Shown here: positions 8,280 through 19,573 of the stretch, in pieces | Position numbering within the stretch: the stretch's first letter is position 1 | Layout: each line of letters opens with the position of its first letter | Source: Entophlyctis helioformis | Taxonomy: Eukaryota; Chytridiomycota; Chytridiomycetes; Chytridiales; Chytriomycetaceae | NCBI GenBank assembly: GCA_025526915.1 | Contig: JAHLKH010000283.1 | Span: 1-24,404 of the forward strand | Direction: 5' to 3' | DNA: 24,404 nucleotides | Program-made: the position numbers and the translations under genes | Notes under the pieces: generated by a model | Told to the model about the DNA's origin: nothing | The model's database searches: none | Seen by the model: the letters and a program-made list of their open reading frames with translations, nothing else

Positions 8280-10975
8280 ATGGCACGGAAAGCGAGCCAG
8301 AGGCAGCCAGCAGCAGCTGCGGCGGTGGTTGTGCACGACAGCGAGCAGGACGAGCCGCATGCGCCGGGCCAGTTCTCAGACGCCGACGAGGACAATCAGC
8401 CTGCTGCTCCTGCGGCTGCTGCTGTTGAGCACGGCGCCATCGACATGGCCGACTACGACGACCTGGACGCCGACTCGGACGCCGACGATGCCGAGCATGG
8501 TGCGGCAGCAAACGCCGCAGACGGGCTGGACGGCGGCCTGCTGGACGAGGATGGCGATGAGGACGAGGACTACGGCGCTGGGCACGACGACGACGACGAC
8601 AGCGACGAGCAGGCCAACGACGACTATACGTTTGACGACCAGTGGTTCGATGCCACCGGAGGCAAGTGCACGCTTGTCGGTCGACGATTGACCTGCTGGC
8701 TGACGCTCGCTCACTTGCTTGCTCACTTGCTGATGGCCGGCGACAGACTTTACCAAAAAGTTCAACCGTACGCGGGCACAGGTGGCTGCGCTCTCGGGGC
8801 CGGCTGCCACGCCTGCCACGCCTGTGCTGCCGCCGTCTGGAGCACCCCTCGCCATTCCAGGTGCTGGTGGCGCATCGTCGCGATCACTCAGGACGCCATC
8901 ATCGGCATCCTCGGCCGCTGCAGATGCCTCGACGGCCGCATCCGTGTCGTCCTCGTCTGGCCCAGCACCGACCGCCATCAAGGGCCAGATCCTCAACCGC
9001 ATCGAAGCGCGGGCACGCAAAGTGGCTGCTGCCAAGACGGCCGCCAATGCGGCCCATGCTGCCAGCGCGGCGGCCGGCACGCTCGACGCCGAGTCGGTCG
9101 AGCTCGCACAAAAGTATGCCAGCCGCATCAAGCTCGACGATCTCATGGCCAACGAGTCGCGGGCGGCCAACAAAAAGGGCGGCGGCAACGACGACCGCTC
9201 GTTTCTCAACAAGGACAAGGCGGACCGCGCGACGGTCGAGCAGGTGCTTGACCCGCGCACGCGCATGATTCTGTTCAAGATGCTCAACAAGGACGTCATT
9301 TACGAGGTCAATGGCTGCATCTCGACGGGCAAAGAGGCCAACGTGTACCACGCCACCACGGCCGACGGCGCGCACCGGGCCATCAAGATCTACAAGACGT
9401 CGATTCTCGTGTTCAAGGACCGCGACCGGTACGTGGCGGGCGAGTTCCGGTTCCGCCACGGGTACTCGAAATCCAATCCGCGCAAGATGGTGCAGACGTG
9501 GGCCGAGAAGGAGATGCGCAACCTCAAGCGTCTGCAAGCGGCGGGCGTGCCGTGCCCCGAGCCGCTCCTCTTGCGTCTCCACGTCCTCCTGATGACGTTT
9601 GTGGGCGACAAGAAGGGCTGGGCTGCACCGCGGCTCAAGGACGCGCCCATCACGGACGAGGCCGTGTACCGCGACGTGTACCGCCAGCTACTGCGCATCC
9701 TGTGGACGCTCTACCACAAGTGCCGCCTAGTGCACGCGGACTTTTCCGAGTACAACCTGCTGTTCCACAAGGGCACCGTGTACGTCATTGATGTGTCGCA
9801 GAGCGTCGAGCATGACCACCCGCACGCCCTCGAGTTCCTCCGTAAAGACTGCACCAACTTTGTCGAGTACTTTCGGCGGAGGCTGACGGAGCAGATCATG
9901 ACTGTTCGCGAGGTGTTTGACTTTGTTGTCATGGACTTTGATGCCCTGTGTGCGGCTCTCGGCGATCGGCTGCCTGCCTGGGATCCGCTACGGAGCGACC
10001 GCGACAACGAGACGGCTGTCCTGGATGCATATCTCGACCAGGTGAGTCTCTTGTCTTTGTCGTCGTGTGTCGTGCATGGAGTGGTGTGTGTGGAGTGGAG
10101 TGTGTGTGGGGTTAGTGGTGTACTCATACGGTGTGGGTGTGTGGCAGATGGCCGCCGAGATTGCCATGCGGCCGGCCGGATACCTCCAAGACACGCAAGT
10201 GCAGCAGGACGAAGCCTTTTTCAAACAAGTGTACATCCCGCGCACGCTTGATGAGATTGCGACGGCGGAGACGGACTCGCACAAGATGAAGTCGACCAAC
10301 GATGACGATGTGAGTTGGTGCATGTGGTGTGTGTGTGTGTCTGTGTGTGTGTGTGTTGGCGGTGGCTGATGCATTGTCGTGCAGGTGCTGTTCCGGTCGG
10401 TTATGGGGCTCTCGCTCAAGGATACTGCTGGTGCTGGTGCAAGTGTGGTTGGCGAGATCAAGGCAGCGGTGTCCAAGAGCGTCCAGATTGTTGAGCCGGC
10501 GGTCGAGCCTGTCGAGGCAGATGGCGAGGATGGACTTGACAGCGAGGATGGCGACGATGGCGACGATGTTGTTGTTGGTCTGCCTGGTGTCGTGCCGACG
10601 GACGCGAGCACGAGCAAGGGGAAGAATGGGAGCAAGAGCAAGAGCAAGAAATCCGCGTCCAAGGCACGGTCTGATGGTGATCAAGACGAGGCCGATGGTG
10701 AACCGGACGAGCAGGACGAGCCAGACTCGGACGATGGCGACTCGGGCTCTGGCTCTGGCTCGGGCGAGGATGACAGCAACTCTGACAGCGAGGAGGGCGA
10801 GTACGAGCCACGCGATGCAGCACCGTCCAGCCTCAAGAAGCACGAAGACAAGGACGCCAAGCGCGACCGCAAGCGCGCGATCAAGGAAGAGAAGCGCGAG
10901 AAGCGCAAGCAAAAGATGCCCAAGGCGGTCAAGAAGCGCAAGCAAAAGACGTCGGGCGGTGGCAAGGGCAAGTAG
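8280..10975 (+). CDS. RIO1: RIO1 atypical serine kinase/ATPase
   Basis: RIO1 acts in late cytoplasmic maturation of the 40S ribosomal subunit. Exons are 8280-8661, 8747-10041, 10148-10309 and 10385-10975, giving 809 residues. The N-terminal 130 residues are Ala- and acid-rich (DDDDDSDEQ). After [12 protein letters not shown] and a low-complexity linker comes the RIO domain. It has the nucleotide loop STGKEANVY (about 320), the lysine in AIKIYKTS (about 341), the catalytic loop [12 protein letters not shown] (Asp about 459, Asn about 464) and the metal-binding Asp in [13 protein letters not shown] (about 476). These are the RIO1 rather than RIO2 forms. The C-terminus is long, acidic then strongly basic ([14 protein letters not shown]), as in other RIO1 tails but extended. 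Intron 1 is apparently GC-AG; the others are GTGAGT...CAG and rich in TG repeats. The ATG at 8280 was chosen over an upstream in-frame ATG because a promoter-like box lies between them. Confidence 0.95.
8662..8746 (+). other. GC-AG intron of RIO1
   Basis: The exon ends GGAG and is followed by GCAAGT, the strong consensus of GC donors. The acceptor is CGACAG before ACTTTACCAAAAAG. This 85-nt phase-1 intron is the only reading I found that joins the acidic N-terminus in frame to [12 protein letters not shown]. The nearby GT at 8667 gives the wrong phase. Confidence 0.75.
10060..10384 (+). repeat. TG-rich microsatellite sequence in RIO1 introns 2 and 3
   Basis: Intron 2 (10042-10147) and intron 3 (10310-10384) are largely (TG)n with interruptions; the longest runs are at about 10327-10357. 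The 162-nt coding exon lying between them is free of the repeat. Confidence 0.7.
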
Positions 10976-11073
10976 ACGGGGGGCAGCGCTGTACTGAATT
11001 AAACGCCGGCTATTACTATTGTTTGGTTCTTGTGGTCTGTGACGTACACGGGTTCATTTTGGTGTGACGTGCA

Positions 11074-12432
11074 CTAGTCGTACATTTTGCTGGCGCGCCA
11101 GTTGTCAATGTCTGCGATGCGCCAGCCGGTTTCCGGCAGCTCCTGCATGAAATGGTCCGTCTCGAAGCGCACGAGAATCGGTCGCTTGATGGTGCGTGTC
11201 CATACCGTCGCATCTCGTGCGTCTCCATCCGCATCCGCATTGCCGGCACCATCCGCATTGTCGGTGCTGCCCACGCGCGAGATGGTCACATCAATCTCGG
11301 CATCAGCCACGACATCAATGCCGACCACCTGACCCTTTTTGATCATGCGTCCCCGGACAGCAATAGGCGGCGCAACGAGCTTGCCGTCATCGTCCGTCTC
11401 ATAGTCGCCGCGCTCCATGGCATACTCGAAGCCGACCTCGCGGTACAGCGCGATCGGCTGCCCACCGAGCCGCGTCTTGCGCAGCACGGACAGCGCGCCA
11501 AACGTCTCAACGACCGGCGCTCTGTTGAGCGTCGTGGTCACGACATCGCCGTCGCCAAACGTGAACCAGATGTCGCGCACGGCCACATTGTCCAGCGACA
11601 CCAGCGTGAGCGTCGGTCGCAGGCCGTGGCTGTGCAGTGCCGACGCGTGGCGGATGAGCGTCGCCTGCAGCTCGGGCTTGAGCAGCCGGTGCCACGCGGG
11701 CGACGGCGGCGTCGACAGCATGCGGAAGAGCGCCGTGATGCCCGACGTGGCTCCGGCGATGAACTGGTCGGGGATGTACAGGTCCATGTCGTTGCCGGCC
11801 GAGTCCTTTTCGGCCTCGGCGGACGTGTCGGTCAGCCTGCCGTTCAGCCAGCCCTGCACATGTTGGACGAGCGTCAGTGGCTGGTCTGTGTGTGTGTGTG
11901 TGTATGTGTGTGCACAGACGAGAATGACGCATGCATCGACGCACCTTGCCGGCCAGATTGCTCAGCGTGCTGGCCGTGCCGTGCCATGCCGTGATACGAG
12001 CGTATGTGAGAGAGGGCGGGTCAGCACGATCGAGTGGCGAGACAGACAGACGCAGCCGCCGACCTACCGACGGATGGGAATCAGGAACTGCGACTCCCAC
12101 CACTGCGCACCCTCGAGCAGACTGTCGGTCGCCGGCGCTCTGAAGCGACTGGCGGCCATGGCGAGCGGGTACGTGTCTTTGAACGTCTGCAGCGTGTACG
12201 GCTCGTCGGCGTCTTGGTCGCCGTCGCCGTCTTGGTCGTTGTCAGCGTCGATTGTGGAGGTGCTGCTGCTGCTGGTGGTGGTGCGACGGCGGCCGCCGCT
12301 GCGTGTGCTCAGCAGCCTTGCGCCCGCCAGCAGACTGCGGTGCGCGCACAGCGGCGCTCTGGCTGCCGCCCGTGCCGTCGGTGCGGCCCGAGTGGACGCA
12401 ACGGCCGCGACTCTCGCTCTCGTGGCCCACAT
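11074..12432 (-). CDS. Predicted mitochondrial protein, possibly Tim44/MRPL45-like fold
   Basis: Three exons (12432-12068, 11969-11945, 11880-11074) give 398 residues; the middle exon is only 25 nt. The first 45 or so residues (starting MWATRARVAAVASTRAAP) are Arg/Ala/Ser-rich with no acidic residue, a classic mitochondrial presequence. Then come a Ser/Asp-rich linker, WWESQFLIPIRR at the exon 1 end, TLSNLAGK from the microexon, and a long C-terminal domain. That domain contains VQGWLNGRLTD, YIPDQFIAGATSGITALFR, DNVAVRDIWFTFG and ends ETGWRIADIDNW. The pattern of an alpha/beta domain ending in W-x-I-x-D-I-D recalls Tim44-like proteins (Tim44, MRPL45, Mba1), but this is only a suggestion. An Ala/Asp/Gly-rich insertion lies at about 11220-11275. 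The first ATG after the unconvincing GTG at 12480 was chosen. The gene is divergent from SCAMP with 54 bp between start codons and converges with RIO1 (98 bp between stops). Confidence 0.7.
11945..11969 (-). other. 25-nt microexon
   Basis: It is flanked by CCAG on the 5' side and GTGCGT on the 3' side. It contributes one base to a split Arg codon plus TLSNLAGK, restoring phase between exon 1 (phase 2) and exon 3 (phase 0). Without it the two large exons do not join in frame. The following intron (11881-11944) carries an (AC)n run. Confidence 0.65.
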
Positions 12433-12486
12433 GTGCAGACGAGATTGCAGCAAAGCCGTCGCTGCTGCTTGCCCAAACACGCGACA
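12433..12486. promoter_or_regulatory. 54-bp divergent start-to-start interval
   Basis: This is all that separates the mitochondrial-protein ATG from the SCAMP ATG. No TATA box is visible. Transcripts of the two genes must start very close together or overlap at their 5' ends, possibly within each other's coding sequence. Confidence 0.5.
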
Positions 12487-13923
12487 ATGCCACTTCGAAA
12501 CCCGTTCGCTGACGAGGCAGACGACGAGCAGCGGCCGCTGCGCTCGTCGATCGCACCGGCAGGCATCTCAGCGACCATGGCCACTGGGGCCACCACGACG
12601 ACGGCCACCACGACGGCCACGACGCCGTCGGGCACGGGCAGCAGCGGCGGGCCGTCGTTTCTGGCGAACCCGTTTGCGTCGCTGCCCAAGACCAACTTCT
12701 TCTTCAGCTCGACGGGCAACGCCCATGCAGACGGGGCTGGCTCGGCGGCCGAGATGCAGCCGCTGCAGGACGTGAGAATCGACGGCGGCCGTGGGCCTGC
12801 GACGATCCCCGTGGCCGTTGGATCTGCGTCGGCCTCGGCAGCGGCGTCGCCGGCTCACAGTCGCGCCGCGTCTGGCCATCCAGATCTTGGCGGCAGTGGC
12901 GGTGGTGGTGCGGCAAACGCGCCAGCCAAGAGCTTCTGGCCTGCCATGCCTGCGATGCCGGTGTTTGGACGGTCGCCTGAGCAGGTAGCGTGTCCCCGCA
13001 TGCAGATTGTGCTGGAAAGTGTGGCTGACCGACTGTCTGGCTGGTCGATGGACATGCCCTGAAAGTCGGCACTTGCAGCCAAGGAGGCCGAGCTGCAACG
13101 TCGCGAGGCCGAGCTCGCAGCCCGCGAAGCGCAGCTGTCAGGCGGCGGCAAGCCTCAGCAACCACCGCCCAAGGCCGGCAAACCTCAGCAGCAGCAACAG
13201 CCAGCTGTTGTGGATCGCAGCAACAACTTCCCCTCCTGCTGGCCGCTCGTGTACCACAACCTCTCGGTCGACATCCCGCCACACGTGCGCCATCTGGCCA
13301 CGTACCTGTACGTTGGCTGGTCCGCCTTCGTCGGCCTTCTCCTGTGGAACGCCGTGGCGTGCTTCTCGATGCTCGTGGCACACGCGGCCGGCGTCACCAC
13401 GGCTGCCAGCGACTTTGGCCTGTCGGTCATGTACGGCCTCGTGCTGCCTGTCGTGTCGTTTATCAGCTGGTACCGGCCCGTGTACAGGGCGTTTGCACGC
13501 AACTCGTCGCTCGGCTTCATGGTGTACTTTGTGTTTGGCTCGATGCACATTATGTTCTGCGGGTACATGGCCTTGGGTATTCCTGGTAAGGCGGAGCGGC
13601 TGGGAAATGGGAAATGTTTGATGGCTGATGGCTGATAGTTGATGGCTGACGACGGGCTGACTGTGCGGGCAGGGTCGGGATCGGCAGGGGGGATCAACAT
13701 GATCGCCATGTTCACGGACAAGAAGATTCTGGCTGGCGTCTGCTGTGCGATCGCGTTTGTGGGGTGGGCGGTCAGCGGGCTGTACTTTTTGGTGCTGCTC
13801 AAACGCGTTCACTCTGCGTACCGCAACGGCGGCATGTCGATGGAGGGTGCACAGAACGAGGCGCTGCAGAGCGTGGCGTCCAACGGGGCCGTGCGCAGTG
13901 CAGCTCTGCGGTCGCTGTTCTAG
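12487..13923 (+). CDS. Secretory carrier-associated membrane protein (SCAMP)
   Basis: SCAMPs are tetraspanning proteins of Golgi, endosome and plasma-membrane carriers, involved in vesicle recycling. Exons are 12487-12984, 13066-13585 and 13673-13923, giving 422 residues. The cytosolic N-terminus has two NPF motifs (residues 5-7 and 61-63), which in this family bind EH-domain endocytic proteins. They are separated by a Thr/Ser/Gly-rich stretch. Exon 2 begins with a short coiled coil (KEAELQRREAELAAREAQL) and a Gln/Pro linker, then the conserved entry NNFPSCWPLVYHNLSVDIP. Four hydrophobic segments follow, with the amphipathic SWYRPVYRAFARNSSLGF between segments 2 and 3, a hallmark of the family. 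The last segment ends FLVLLKRVHSAYRNGG. Intron 1 uses GTAGCG and a purine-rich acceptor (TGAAAG), chosen because it keeps the coiled coil in frame. The N-terminus is longer than usual. The neighbouring Rab6 works in the same trafficking routes. Confidence 0.92.
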
Positions 13924-14188
13924 GGCGGCCGACTGTCTGTCTGTGTGACGGGTTGGTTGTGGAGATTGACGTCGTGTCTGTGCATCGCCAATACAGACAA
14001 AGGCTTGGTGGCAACCATGGGTGATCAACTCCTGTATCATAAGTGTTCATTGGCACCATATATGCGACTTGCTGCGCGCATGTGCGTCTGCATATGCCCG
14101 TGCACACGCCTTGCCAACGCGCAGTCTCCTGTCACTCTCGACCCCCGCACCACTCGACTCGACCCCCCTGCCCAACGGCTGCACACGC

Positions 14189-16011
<1,823 letters not shown>

Positions 16012-16181
16012 TTGGTGCGTCTGGTTGTGTGTGTGTGTGTGTGTGAGAGAGAGCGAGTGAGAGTGTCAAAGTGTGAGTGTCAAAATGTGACTTTTGTCAC
16101 GTGGACTGCGTGACCGCACGTGACTCTCTTGGCACTTGCACTGCCTGCACTGCCCCATGTAACTCTGTCTGCTCCACAACC
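16012..16181. promoter_or_regulatory. Divergent Rab6 / DOMON-b561 promoter with two CACGTG boxes
   Basis: A 170-bp interval. A (TG)n run at about 16026-16045 is followed by GA repeats and two GAGTGTCAAA direct repeats. Two CACGTG palindromes, a typical bHLH-factor site, lie at 16098-16103 and 16117-16122, their starts 19 bp apart. No TATA box is obvious in either direction. Confidence 0.55.
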
Positions 16182-19100
16182 ATGCGCCACCCACTTGGCC
16201 TGCTGGCTCATCTGGCCTCGCTGGCCTCTCTCTCTTCTCTCGCTTCTCTCGCCTCGCTCGCCTCGCTCGCCTCTGCCGAGCGCAACGTCGCCCCGCCGCT
16301 GCCGCTGCTCGCCCCCTTTGCCCACGTCGCAGACGACTTTGAGGACACGGGCGCCCTGCGTCTGTACTGGTCGCTCGAGTCGCCCGCCGATGCCCCGTCC
16401 GGCGCAGAGACCCTGCACGCCGCCCTCGTCTTCAACGCCACGCAGTACTTTGCTGTCTATCCAAACGACTCGCCGACCCAGAGGTGAGCTGTGTGCTGTG
16501 TTGCGTGCTGGGCTGTGCTTCTGGTTGCTGTGCTTCTGGTTGCAGCCGCCACACTTGAACTGCTTCAACAGGCTGACCCCTTCAACCCCTCCTCCAATTC
16601 ATGCGGCTCGCAAAACTCCGCCTCGCGCAGCATCTGGGGCATGTGGGTCGGCATCGGCTGGGGCTCCTCCATGCTCACTTCAGACTCGCTCGTCGCTTAT
16701 GCAAACAGGCTCTCGCGCAGAGTCGCCGTGCTCGAAACCATCCCCTCGGGCTACTACTCGCCCCCCGTAAGTCCCAACTGCCCAACTGCCCGACTGCCCG
16801 ACTGACAAGACACGCCTGTAAAACATCCACTGACACCTTCCCCACAGGTGGCTTCCACAGACAAAATCATCGACCTGCAGTCCAACGGCATGATCCAGAC
16901 CGTCATCGGCGAGGTGCTCATTGTCGAGTTCCGTCGCCCCACCATGCCCGACGTGGCCCATGCCCGCATCGACAAGAACAAGCCCGCCGTCCACATCTTT
17001 GCTTTCAACCCAAACCCCCACCCTGACAGTCTGAACGGCTGGTTGGCCCATCACGGCCCGCATCGTGGCGCTTATGCCATCACCTTGGCCACCGGCGTCG
17101 GCTACCTGACCGCCCCCGACGACATCGTCGCCAAGCGGGTCCACGGCGCGTCCATGGCCGTCACCTGGCTCGTCCTGTTCCCCATCTCCATCTTCTACGT
17201 CCGCTACCTCAAGTCCGTCTCGGGCTGGCTGCTCGTGCACATGTACATCCAGGCCATCGGTGGCTCGCTCGGCATCGTCGTGGCTGGCATCTACTTGGTC
17301 TTCAATCTCGGCAACAACTTTGGCGCTGGCCCAAACCTGTCGCTCATCTACCGCCCCCATTCCATCTTCGGCTTCATCATCATCGCCGGCACTCTGGCTC
17401 AGGGCCTCCTGGGCATCTTCAACCGCCAGTCGCTGTCGACCGAGCACGACGCCGTCGATCGCTCGCGCTTCTTGCCCGTCCGCACCATCCACATGTGGCT
17501 CGGCAGAGTCCTGCTCCTCGCCGCCTTTGCCCAGGTCGGCCTGGGCATCCAGACCCTGTACCCCCTCTCTGAAACCAAGTTCCGCGGCCGTGGCTTCTGG
17601 ATCGCATACTTTTTCGTGGTCCTCTTCTGGGCCATGCTCTTCGTCCTGACAGACGTCTATTACCAGTACCGCGTCGCCAACCCGTCGCCCAAACGCAAGA
17701 TGGTCGTGGACAACGATGGCAAGCGCAAGATGGTCACTGCGGTGCCCACCCGGGACGACACTGGCTTTGGATCCGCTAGCACTCTTCCTGGTGGCAAGGA
17801 CGGCGAGGTGGGCAGCGGCGTGGTCGCCATTGTCGGTCTCGATCGGTACGCCAAGGAGCACTCGCTGGCACAGTCGTTCACCTGGGACAGCATCGACAGA
17901 TACGTCGCCAGCGGCCGCATGCTGGTTGTCGCCAATGGCCGCTACGTCTTTGACATTGAGTCGTGGCTCGCGCACCATCCTGGCGGCCGCCTCATCCTGC
18001 ACATGGTTGCTGGCACAGACATCACCATCGACTACTACAATGAGGCTGGATACGACGCAGCTGCTTTTATGCCACAGCAGCAGGATGGGCAATCTGTGCG
18101 GAGCCGCTTTCTGCCGAAAGCACAGGACCCACAGCAGCAGCCTGGCACAGTGGATGGCCCGACTGGCTCGCCCAACTTGGGTGGCGGCAATCCACGTTCG
18201 CCTCAAGCCGCATCGGCTCTCAAGCAGAGCATGACTCCTCCTTCTGATCTGCGTCTGAGCAAGTTTGCTGAAATGTCGGGTCTCACGGACAGGGAATGGA
18301 AACACGTCATACGCGCACGCCGCACGCATGTGCACACCCGGATGGCCATTGCCCGGCTGTCAACGCTCATGGTCGGCGAGCTCGTGCCCAGCAACAGCGA
18401 CGGCCACCGCGTCAACGCCCGCTTCTCGCGCCTCGTGTCGCAGTTCTCCAATCAGCAGGAAGCGACGGGCGAGACCATCTTTGATCCAGCCGAATACCGT
18501 CGCTATGCACTCGTCGCGTCGACCCTCGAGACGCCCACAGGCACAACCACGCCAACGTACCGCCTCAAGTTTTGCGTGCTGTACCCGTACGACACACGGC
18601 TGGGCGAGCCTGACCTGTTCTTCCCGGGCGAGTCGGTCGAGATCCAGTGCCGCGTCGAGGGCAAGTGCGTGTCGCGCTACTACACCCCCATCAACGGCAA
18701 CCCAAACAGCTTCGAGGTGCTTGTCAAGGTCCGGCCTAACGGCGTGCTCTCGCCGTTCCTCGCGTCCCAGAAGCCAGGCGACCGCCAGATCAAGATCCGC
18801 GGGCCCTTTGGCACCGAGCTGGTGCATCCTGACCGCCCGCTCTCCCCGCAGACAGGCCACCCCGACTGGCACTATGAGCGCATGGTCTTTATAGCGGGCG
18901 GATCGGGACTCGCGCCTGCGCTGCAGCTTATCCGCACCCTTTTCCTCCCCGTGTTCGTGCCGCTGCCCGTCTGGCTCGCGTACAACGCCGCCGAGTCTGA
19001 CGAGCTCACACTGCAGCCGGGCGACTGGGTGCTGCCGCGCACACACTACTACGACGGCTGGGCCGAGGGCGTCAACCTGCGCACGCAGCAGCACGGGCTG

Positions 19101-19541
19101 TTCCCCCTGCACGCCACGCTGCCGCGCATCGGCTCCACAGCGCGGCTCGCCATCCTCCACTCGGTCAGATCGCACTATGACGCGTACGGTGCATCGATCG
19201 TCCGTGGCGCGCTCCTGGCCTATCCGTTCCAGATCCATGTGTGGACCTGTCTCACGCGCGGTGCGCCAATGGGCGTCACCCCCCAGGACATTGCTGCCAG
19301 CGTGCCCGGCACTGTTGTGGCTGGCCGCATCACGGCTGGCCTTGTGCAGAACGCTGTTGATACGATCGGATGGCGCGCTGACCACGAGCCGGGCCATCCG
19401 TCTCACGCCGTCGACGGGCTGCAGAAAGTGGTGCTGTGTGGGCCCAAGGCGTTTGAGGGCGACATGTATGACCTTGTCTGTGAGGGTGCGGGTGTCTCCC
19501 ATGACCAAATCACGGTCTTGCCCGAAGACTCTGTGATCTGA
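16182..19541 (+). CDS. DOMON-cytochrome b561-cytochrome b5-FAD/NAD(P)H reductase fusion
   Basis: Predicted transmembrane electron carrier. Exons 16182-16483, 16631-16766 and 16848-19541 give 1,043 residues. The order is: signal peptide of Leu-Ala-Ser repeats (1-32); DOMON heme domain (about 45-200, WVGIGWGSSMLTSDSLVAYA); cytochrome b561 with several membrane helices (about 240-420); a basic linker; cytochrome b5-like domain (about 490-560, HPGG at 523-526); and a ferredoxin-reductase-type module (about 690-1043). The b561 core keeps four heme-ligand-type histidines at about 245 (KRVHG), 277 (WLLVHMY), 317 (RPHSIFG) and 361 (IHMWLG). The reductase shows the FAD motif RYYTP, GPFG, the nucleotide motif FIAGGSGLAPALQL and VVLCGPKAF. 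CYBDOM proteins pair the first two domains and can reduce ferric iron; here the cytosolic NAD(P)H input is covalently attached. In the b5 domain the second axial His appears replaced by Tyr (AGYD). Intron 1's acceptor (GCGCAG) is the only one keeping the DOMON frame. Confidence 0.88.
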
Positions 19542-19573
19542 TACGGTGGACACAATACATCATTGGCATTTTT

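Noticed and set aside
11885..11912. (GT)n tract as a possible regulatory or Z-DNA element
   Set aside because: Comparable tracts occur in several introns of this window, so nothing marks this one as special.
16680..18335. 551-residue minus-strand open frame opposite the redox fusion
   Set aside because: It is the antisense shadow of GC-rich coding sequence and shows no domain or own promoter.
18360..19553. 397-residue minus-strand open frame opposite the reductase domain
   Set aside because: Antisense shadow; the plus strand has clear FAD and NAD-binding motifs.
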